A stretch of DNA of 9,743 nt from Methanomassiliicoccales archaeon PtaB.Bin134 (GTDB lineage: Archaea > Thermoplasmatota > Thermoplasmata > Methanomassiliicoccales > UBA472). A model generated the notes under the pieces. That model searched no databases and was not told the DNA's origin. It saw nothing but the letters and a program-made list of their open reading frames with translations. The stretch is taken from NCBI GenBank assembly GCA_002067045.1, contig MVPZ01000157.1, positions 1 through 9,743 on the forward strand, in the 5' to 3' direction. The translations under genes and the position numbers were made by a program. This document shows, one piece after another, positions 4,973 to 9,743 of this stretch (position 1 is its first letter; each line of letters begins with the position of its first letter).

Positions 4973-7777
4973 ATGAGTTCTGATAAGACCACCAGATTCC
5001 CTCATACCATCTCCCGCTACTTCAGGAAGAACGGCGGGGAGCGCGTGTATGAGAACAGGGCCCCCAGGGTGAAATGGCACTCCTTGGGCCTTGAAGAGGC
5101 GTTGGGCAAGCTGAGCGCGAGCAAGGACGGCCTGGACGGTCAGGAGGTGCAACGTCGCAGGAACGAGTTCGGGCCCAACCAGCTGCCCTCCCGCAAGCCC
5201 CCCGGGGCGGTGGAGGTCTTCCTAAGGCAGTTCCTGTCCCCCCTGATATACGTGCTGCTGGCCGCAGCTCTGATATCGCTGTTATTGGACGACATCACCG
5301 ACGCCGCCTTCATCATGATAGTGCTGCTCATAAACGCGGTCATCGGCAGCGTCCAAGAGCTCAAGGCGGAGAAGAGCGCGGAACAGCTGCAAAAGCTTAT
5401 GCGCACCACCGCCCGGGTCAGAAGGGGCGGCCGGGAGACCGTGGTCCCCGCGGAGGAGCTCGTGCCGGGGGACATAGTGCTCCTGGAATCCGGAAACCGG
5501 GTGCCTGCGGACCTGCTGTTCGTCAGCACCAACAACCTGAGCGTGGACGAGTCGCTGCTGACCGGCGAGTCCATGCCCGCGGAGAAGTCCCCCGGGCAGG
5601 TGGAGCCGGACGCGGTGGTGGGCGACCGCAGGAACATGGCCTTCGCCGGGACCACCGTGGCCACCGGCCGCGGGGTGGGCGTGGTGGCCTGCATAGGCGC
5701 GAACACCGAGATCGGGACCATCGCCCAGGCGGTGACCGAGACCGTGAGCGCCAAGCCCCCCCTGCTGATCCGCCTGGAGAAGTTCTCCAAGCAGGTCAGC
5801 TATCTGATGCTGGGGGCAGCTGTGCTGCTGGGCGTGGTGGCCACCTTCCGGGGCATCGACCTGCTGGAGGTATTCTTCCTCTCCGTGGCATTGGCGGTGG
5901 CGGCCATACCCGAGGGGCTGCCCGTGGCGGTGACCGTGGCCCTGGCCATTCGGGTGACCCGCATGTCCAAGCGCAACGTGCTCACCCGCCGCCTGGCGGC
6001 GGTGGAGAGCCTGGGGAGCTGTACCTGCATCGCCAGCGACAAGACCGGGACCCTCACCGTCAACAAGCAGACGGTCAGGGCGATCTGGATAGACGGTGTC
6101 GAGCACCGGGTGAGCGGCGAGGGATACAACGGCGAGGGTCATATCACAGCCCAGGACGGCGGGGCCCTGGACGAGGCCGCGGCCAAGATGGTCCGGGAGC
6201 TGGCGCTGTCGGGGGCCCTCAGCAACGAGGGGACCCTGGTGCGCGGGGACGGCGGATGGGAGAGCAGCGGGGACGCGGTGGACGTGGCCCTTCTGGCTCT
6301 AGCATACAAGTCCGGCCTGGACCCCAACACGGAGAGGGCGGCCGTGGAAACGGTGCTGGACGTGCCCTTCGAATCGGAGCGCATGTTCGCCGCCAAGTAC
6401 TTCCGCCGGGATGGCCGGCCGGGCGTGGCGGCCAAGGGGGCCATAGAGGCCCTTCTCCCGAAGTGCCGGAGCATCATGACCCCCGAGGGCCGCAGGGACA
6501 TCGATGCCCGCAAGGTCAAGGAGGCCGGGGAGGCCATGGCCGCCGAGGGATACCGCGTACTGGCCATCGCCTCCGGGGAGAGCGAGAATGCCTCCGAGGA
6601 GGAGCTTCCCGAGCTGTGCCTTCTGGGGCTGATAGGTCTCATCGACCCGCCGCGCCCTGAGGTCAAGGACGCGGTGGAGAGGTGCCGCTGCGCCGGCATC
6701 AAGGTGGTCATGGTCACCGGGGACCATCCGGCAACGGCCCTGGCCATTGCCAAGGAGCTGGCCATAGCCGAGGACGGCTCGCAGGTGGTGACCGGCGCGG
6801 AGCTGGAGGCCATCGGGGACCCGGGCGTCCCCGCCTACCTGGACAAGGTGGCCGGGAGCAAGGTCTTCGCCAGGGTGACCCCCCTGCAGAAGCTGGAGAT
6901 CGTGGATGCCCTGATCCGCCTGGGCAACTTCGTCGCGGTCACCGGGGACGGGGTCAACGATGCCCCGGCCATGCGCAAGGCCAACATCGGGGTGGCCATG
7001 GGCTCCGGAACGGACGTGGCCAAGGACACCTCCTCCATCATCGTCACCGACGACAACTTCGCGTCCATCGTGGCCGGGGTGGAGGAAGGACGATACGCCT
7101 ACGACAACATCCGCAAGGTCACCTACCTGCTGGTGTCCACCGGCGCGGCGGAGATAGTGCTCTTCCTGCTGGCGGTGTTCATCGGGGTCACCACCGACGA
7201 GGGTGTGCTGATACTGCCGCTGATAGCCATCCAGCTGCTGTGGCTCAACGTGGTCACCAACGGCATACAGCATGTGGCCCTGGCCATGGAGGGCGGCGAC
7301 CCCAAGGTCATGCGCCAGCCCCCCAGGGACCCGTCGGAGGGGATATTCAACCGCCAGATGGTGCAGCAGGTGCTGATCAGCGCCCTGACCATGGGCGTGA
7401 TGGCCTTCACGGCCTTCTACCTGCTCTACGAGGTCTGGGGGTACACCGCCTTCGCGGCCACCAACATGGTCTTCCTGCTGATGGTCATGCTGGAGAACGT
7501 GCACGTGTTCAACTGCCGCTCGGAGACCGAGTCGGCGTTCCGCGTGCCCATCTCCCGCAACCGCTTCCTGCTGTTCGGGGTTCTGGCCGCCCAGGGCGTG
7601 CACCTCCTGGCCATGCAGATCCCCCTGATGCAGGAGGTGCTGAGGGTGGAGCCGGTGAGCCTCCAGGAGTGGGGGGCCACGCTGCTGGCGGCCGTGATCC
7701 TGCTGGCGGTCATGGAGGTCTACAAGCACTTCCGCCGGAAGAAGGTGAAGACCATCGTCTGCTCCGGGGACGAGTGA
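4973..7777 (+). CDS. P2-type (Ca2+-ATPase-like) cation-transporting P-type ATPase
   Basis: This is an ATP-driven cation pump of the plasma membrane, 934 residues from the ATG at 4973. The N-terminal cation-ATPase domain (WHSLGLEEAL onward) leads to M1-M2 (about 87-130), the actuator domain with TGES (197-200), M3 (about 275-292) and M4 with PEGLP (313-317, E314 matching SERCA E309). Next come the phosphorylation site DKTGTLT (D356), the nucleotide-binding KGA (K488), TGD (in MVTGDHPAT) and the hinge GDGVNDAP (658-665). Six C-terminal helices follow: M5 about 718-738, M6 about 747-766, M7 797-822, M8 825-848, M9 864-885 and M10 899-917. The catalytic core looks fully functional. Ion ligands differ from SERCA: M5 has GAAE where SERCA has NVGE, and M6 has NVVTN where SERCA has NLVTD. 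The transported ion is therefore uncertain; Ca2+, Na+ or another cation is possible. A GTG at 5047 with GGGGAG upstream is an alternative start. The gene is divergent from the iron-sulfur carrier. Confidence 0.93.
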   Translation: MSSDKTTRFPHTISRYFRKNGGERVYENRAPRVKWHSLGLEEALGKLSASKDGLDGQEVQRRRNEFGPNQLPSRKPPGAVEVFLRQFLSPLIYVLLAAALISLLLDDITDAAFIMIVLLINAVIGSVQELKAEKSAEQLQKLMRTTARVRRGGRETVVPAEELVPGDIVLLESGNRVPADLLFVSTNNLSVDESLLTGESMPAEKSPGQVEPDAVVGDRRNMAFAGTTVATGRGVGVVACIGANTEIGTIAQAVTETVSAKPPLLIRLEKFSKQVSYLMLGAAVLLGVVATFRGIDLLEVFFLSVALAVAAIPEGLPVAVTVALAIRVTRMSKRNVLTRRLAAVESLGSCTCIASDKTGTLTVNKQTVRAIWIDGVEHRVSGEGYNGEGHITAQDGGALDEAAAKMVRELALSGALSNEGTLVRGDGGWESSGDAVDVALLALAYKSGLDPNTERAAVETVLDVPFESERMFAAKYFRRDGRPGVAAKGAIEALLPKCRSIMTPEGRRDIDARKVKEAGEAMAAEGYRVLAIASGESENASEEELPELCLLGLIGLIDPPRPEVKDAVERCRCAGIKVVMVTGDHPATALAIAKELAIAEDGSQVVTGAELEAIGDPGVPAYLDKVAGSKVFARVTPLQKLEIVDALIRLGNFVAVTGDGVNDAPAMRKANIGVAMGSGTDVAKDTSSIIVTDDNFASIVAGVEEGRYAYDNIRKVTYLLVSTGAAEIVLFLLAVFIGVTTDEGVLILPLIAIQLLWLNVVTNGIQHVALAMEGGDPKVMRQPPRDPSEGIFNRQMVQQVLISALTMGVMAFTAFYLLYEVWGYTAFAATNMVFLLMVMLENVHVFNCRSETESAFRVPISRNRFLLFGVLAAQGVHLLAMQIPLMQEVLRVEPVSLQEWGATLLAAVILLAVMEVYKHFRRKKVKTIVCSGDE

Positions 7778-7803
7778 GAAGGGCCAAACCTCTTTCAATC
7801 ACC

Positions 7804-7813
7804 TTTTTTTATT
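7804..7813 (+). promoter_or_regulatory. T-rich element: TATA box of the GNAT gene and possible ATPase terminator
   Basis: TTTTTTTATT follows the ATPase stop codon by 26 nt. A run of seven T residues is the kind of signal that ends archaeal transcription. Its right half is also centred about 25 nt upstream of the GNAT ATG at 7834, where a TATA box would place a leaderless start. One element may serve both purposes. Confidence 0.45.
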
Positions 7814-7833
7814 CGCATGGGCCTCCAGGTCCG

Positions 7834-8271
7834 ATGCGCTGCCGCTGCCTGCAGAGGACCGACCTTCCCGAGCTCGTGAGCATGAGCCGTGAGAACATGG
7901 CCGGCATCATCCTCTCCTCCTGGGGCGAGGAGTGGAAGGACGAGAAGCTGCTGGAGCTCCTGCTGGACCAGAGGGTGGAGACCACCGTCCTGGAGGACGA
8001 TGAGGGCATAATGGCCTACTTCTGCGTGGAGGACATCGACGAGTACATGTTCATCTCCTCCTTCCAGGTGCGCCGGGACCGCCAGGGGATGGGGCTGGGC
8101 TCTGCGATGATGGACATGATCGAGCAGAAGGCCAGGCAGCACGGCAAGGCCGAGGTGGAGCTGTGCGTGCAGTTCACCAACGAGAGGGCCATCGAGTTCT
8201 ACTACTATCAGGGGTACGACCTGGCCCACCGCAACGGGAACAACCTGGTCATGCGCAAGCGCCTTTCCTGA
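7834..8271 (+). CDS. GNAT-family N-acetyltransferase
   Basis: This is a small cytoplasmic acetyltransferase of 145 residues that would move an acetyl group from acetyl-CoA to an amine; the substrate is not apparent. The acetyl-CoA pyrophosphate-binding motif A is visible as VRRDRQGMGLGSAMMD (79-94), containing the RQGMGLGS form of R/Q-x-x-G-x-G/A. A downstream NERAIEFYYYQGY (116-128) matches the GNAT motif B region (N-x-x-A-x-x-F-Y-x-x-x-G-F/Y). The N-terminus (LQRTDLPELVSMSRENM) is the usual beta1-alpha1 start. The frame is open far upstream inside the ATPase gene, but that part is an overlapping shadow. The ATG at 7834 is chosen because the T-rich element lies about 25 nt upstream, as in other leaderless genes here, and because the protein starts at the expected fold boundary. 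A RimI-like protein acetylase or a small-molecule acetylase cannot be told apart. Confidence 0.85.
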   Translation: MRCRCLQRTDLPELVSMSRENMAGIILSSWGEEWKDEKLLELLLDQRVETTVLEDDEGIMAYFCVEDIDEYMFISSFQVRRDRQGMGLGSAMMDMIEQKARQHGKAEVELCVQFTNERAIEFYYYQGYDLAHRNGNNLVMRKRLS

Positions 8272-8278
8272 TGCCAAG

Positions 8279-8286
8279 ATTTTAAT
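8279..8286 (+). promoter_or_regulatory. TATA-like element for the fibronectin-domain gene
   Basis: ATTTTAAT lies 7 nt after the GNAT stop codon. The usual spacing predicts transcription starting near 8308, 12-13 nt before the ATG at 8321. The in-frame ATG at 8285 falls inside this element and so would not be on the transcript. Confidence 0.4.
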
Positions 8287-8307
8287 GGTGCCCGGGGCAT
8301 GGAGCGT

Positions 8308-8319
8308 GCGGGAAACCGC
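8308..8319 (+). promoter_or_regulatory. GNRA-type hairpin in the predicted leader of the fibronectin-domain gene
   Basis: GCGG-GAAA-CCGC is a perfect 4-bp stem closed by a GAAA tetraloop, ending 1 nt before the ATG at 8321. If transcription starts near 8308, as the TATA-like element suggests, the hairpin would fill nearly the whole leader. Confidence 0.3.
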
Positions 8320-8320
8320 C

Positions 8321-8782
8321 ATGTCCGTCCGCAAGTTCGCCTATCTGCTGCCGCTAGCGATCATAGCCCTGCTCCTGACGTTCCCTTCGGTCATTGCCGA
8401 TACGTCCCCGCCGGGGGCGCTGCAGGCCGAGGTGGGAAGGGACTACGTGGACCTGGGCTGGCAGCCCGTTCCAGGGGCCGAGAGCTATAACGTCTATCGG
8501 GGCAGCCCCTCCGGGATGACCCTGCTGGCCAACGTGTCCGCTCCCTTCACCTCCTATCACGACGGGGGACTGGAGGACGGCGTCACCTTCACATATCACA
8601 TCACGGCCGTGGAAGGGGGCAACGAGAGCGCTCCCAGCAACTCCCTTTCCGTGACCGTCCCGGCCAAGGAGAGCGTGGACGCCCTGCTGCCCATACTGGC
8701 CATAGTTCTCTCGGTGATCGCCATCCAGATATGCGTCATCATGCTGATGGTCATGTTCAGGAAGAACTTCAGCCTGAAGTGA
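8321..8782 (+). CDS. Membrane-anchored fibronectin type III domain protein
   Basis: This is a predicted cell-surface protein of unknown partner, 153 residues from the ATG at 8321. A signal peptide is visible: basic SVRK, a hydrophobic core (about 6-22) and a likely cleavage after VIA (residue 26). One fibronectin type III domain follows (about 29-115), recognised by PPGALQAEV, VDLGWQPVPGAESYNVYR, a YHD/T-F-T-Y-H-I-T-AV strand pattern and SAPSNSLSVTV. A single membrane helix (about 121-146) followed by RKNFSLK leaves a short cytoplasmic tail. Two N-glycosylation sequons, NVS (71-73) and NES (101-103), lie on the predicted outer part. In-frame starts at 8285 (ATG) and 8306 (GTG) would lengthen the N-terminus; 8285 lies within the TATA-like element, and GTG 8306 is the main alternative. 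The stop codon abuts that of the DHH gene. Adhesion or envelope scaffolding is plausible, but nothing shows a specific function. Confidence 0.75.
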   Translation: MSVRKFAYLLPLAIIALLLTFPSVIADTSPPGALQAEVGRDYVDLGWQPVPGAESYNVYRGSPSGMTLLANVSAPFTSYHDGGLEDGVTFTYHITAVEGGNESAPSNSLSVTVPAKESVDALLPILAIVLSVIAIQICVIMLMVMFRKNFSLK

Positions 8783-9743
8783 TCAGGACACCCGCTCCAG
8801 CAGGCGGTCCAGGAAAAGCTCCCCGCTTCCGGTCGGTATGCGCGCCCCGGCGGCCTGGGGGTGCCCTCCCCCGTCCACCCCGTTCGCGCTGGTGAAGTCC
8901 TCCACGAAGCGGCCCAGGTCCACGCCCTCCCTCGAGATGCCCCGCACGGACACCGAGGAGTACCTGCCCCGGGGATTGATCATCACCGCGTACCCGCATC
9001 CGCGGCGGTGGGCCACCTCCACCAGGGCCCGGGTTCCGAATCCGAAAAGGGTGCGGTTGCGGTCCATCTCGTCCATTATCCCCAGGGGCCCCCTCACCTT
9101 CAGGCAGCTCTCCACCTTGGCCAGGGCCCGGGGCCACCTCTTCTCGTTCACCACCTGCATGTACCGCCTCTTCACCGAGTCCACCTCGGAAGGCCACGAG
9201 CCCAGGGACAGCTGCCGGGCGGCATGGTAGCGGAACCGGTCGTCATCGATCATGAGCCGCCAGGAGAAGTCCAGGACCATGGATTCCTGGTCCACCCTCT
9301 CCCTCCCATGCCTCCTCATCTCCTGCTCCAGCAGGGAGGTGGGCATGTACTCCACCAGGTCGGCCACCGCCACCAGCTTGCGCAGGGAGGGGTCCGGGCG
9401 AAGGTGATGGTAGAGCACGTTGGCCGCGCTCACCCCCTCCTCCACCAGGGTGGAGCATTCCACGGCCAGGGAGGTGGGGTGGTGGTCCACCAGGGTGAGC
9501 TGCTGGCTGGAACGGAGGTCGCGCACCGCCTGCACCATCTCCGGAACGGGGGCCAGGTCCACCATGAAGATATCCGAGGACGAGGTGTCCGCGGCCAGTA
9601 CCCTGGCTCCGGCGGTGGGCGAGGTTACGAAGGTGACCCTGGCATTGGGGAATCGGTTCAGAAATATGGCCGCAGAAACGATGCCGTCAACATTGCCTCT
9701 GGTAATGAGGTGCTTGTCTCGGTCGTCCCTCGAAAAGCAACCG
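8783..9743 (-). CDS. DHH/DHHA1 family phosphoesterase, N-terminus outside window
   Basis: The DHH superfamily (RecJ, NrnA/oligoribonuclease, cyclic dinucleotide phosphodiesterases) hydrolyses phosphoester bonds with Mn2+ or similar metals. In the window 319 residues are coded, and the frame stays open to the edge. The ATG at 9565 is internal: 59 residues upstream of it belong to the same domain, including motif I. Reading from the N-terminal side, motif I appears as TRGNVDGIVSAA (codons about 9703-9668), motif II as MVDLAP (from 9565), motif III as DHHP (DHH at 9487-9479), and a later acidic motif as VADLVEY. The C-terminal DHHA1 domain carries DGGGHPQAAGA (about 8875-8843), the substrate-binding glycine-rich loop. 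Motif I lacks the usual His and first Asp (SHxDxDG becomes TRGNVDG), so metal binding or activity may be altered. The gene is convergent with the fibronectin-domain gene. The family is secure; nuclease versus nucleotide phosphodiesterase is not decidable. Confidence 0.9.
   Translation of the reverse strand, partial: GCFSRDDRDKHLITRGNVDGIVSAAIFLNRFPNARVTFVTSPTAGARVLAADTSSSDIFMVDLAPVPEMVQAVRDLRSSQQLTLVDHHPTSLAVECSTLVEEGVSAANVLYHHLRPDPSLRKLVAVADLVEYMPTSLLEQEMRRHGRERVDQESMVLDFSWRLMIDDDRFRYHAARQLSLGSWPSEVDSVKRRYMQVVNEKRWPRALAKVESCLKVRGPLGIMDEMDRNRTLFGFGTRALVEVAHRRGCGYAVMINPRGRYSSVSVRGISREGVDLGRFVEDFTSANGVDGGGHPQAAGARIPTGSGELFLDRLLERVS

Noticed and set aside
4741..4983. 80-codon open frame crossing the divergent promoter region
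   Set aside because: It starts inside the iron-sulfur carrier gene on the other strand, crosses both TATA boxes and overlaps the ATPase start. The protein has no recognisable feature.
6299..7798. 499-codon open frame on the minus strand opposite the ATPase
   Set aside because: Same composition artefact: no motifs, and it lies over the intact ATPase coding region.
6682..7833. Long open frame running from inside the ATPase gene into the GNAT gene, suggesting a fused protein
   Set aside because: The upstream part is low-complexity Gly/Arg/His-rich translation of the ATPase gene in another frame. Only the part from ATG 7834 has the GNAT fold, and a promoter-like element lies just before it.
8285..8320. 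Upstream ATG at 8285 as start of the fibronectin-domain gene
   Set aside because: It falls inside the TATA-like element and would put 12 residues ahead of a clean signal peptide that begins at 8321. No ribosome site precedes it.
8783..9565. Treating the ATG at 9565 as the true start of the DHH gene
   Set aside because: The frame is open to the window edge and the residues upstream encode DHH motif I and the first beta-alpha unit, so this ATG is internal.
1..9743. CRISPR arrays, tRNA or rRNA genes, insertion sequences, toxin-antitoxin or defence genes
   Set aside because: I found no repeated spacer pattern, no cloverleaf candidate, no transposase motif, and essentially no unexplained non-coding space longer than about 155 bp.

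Overview
The window is GC-rich DNA from an archaeon, most likely a euryarchaeon of the Thermoplasmata. Methanomassiliicoccales is my best guess, made from memory of protein style and not from a search. The archaeal assignment rests on an RpoL subunit of archaeal RNA polymerase, a Hef-type helicase, an ATP-dependent DNA ligase of the archaeal replicative type, an archaeal-type TruD, and TATA boxes placed about 25 nt upstream of start codons.

Layout. Positions 1-4817 hold five genes on the minus strand. In transcription order they are: an A-type iron-sulfur carrier-like protein (4494-4817), a Hef-like helicase (2876-4441), DNA ligase (1085-2842), rpoL (768-1043) and truD (1-762, C-terminus outside the window). 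The gaps between them are only 5 to 52 nt. A 155-bp divergent promoter region (4818-4972) separates this block from three plus-strand genes: a P2-type cation-transporting ATPase (4973-7777), a small GNAT acetyltransferase (7834-8271) and a membrane-anchored fibronectin type III protein (8321-8782). The last gene, a DHH/DHHA1 phosphoesterase (8783-9743), is on the minus strand, and its N-terminus lies outside the window. It meets the fibronectin gene tail to tail with no base between the stop codons.

How the genes fit together. The minus-strand block is mainly information processing: fork repair helicase, Okazaki/repair ligase, RNA polymerase subunit and tRNA pseudouridylation. The helicase and the ligase both carry a PCNA-interaction-like motif, so a shared sliding clamp is a plausible link. 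The other genes look like unlinked cell functions.

Most genes have their own TATA-like element. For rpoL, lig, the helicase and the GNAT gene its spacing predicts a transcript starting at, or within a few nt of, the start codon (leaderless). The iron-sulfur carrier and the ATPase instead have short leaders with a Shine-Dalgarno sequence.

I see no CRISPR array, tRNA or rRNA, insertion sequence, phage gene or defence island, and no convincing new multi-gene system. The points worth a second look are in the details: altered ion ligands in the ATPase, a nuclease-less Hef with a C-terminal clamp motif, a degenerate DHH motif I, an unusual cysteine tail on the iron-sulfur carrier, and compact promoter and stop-codon architecture.
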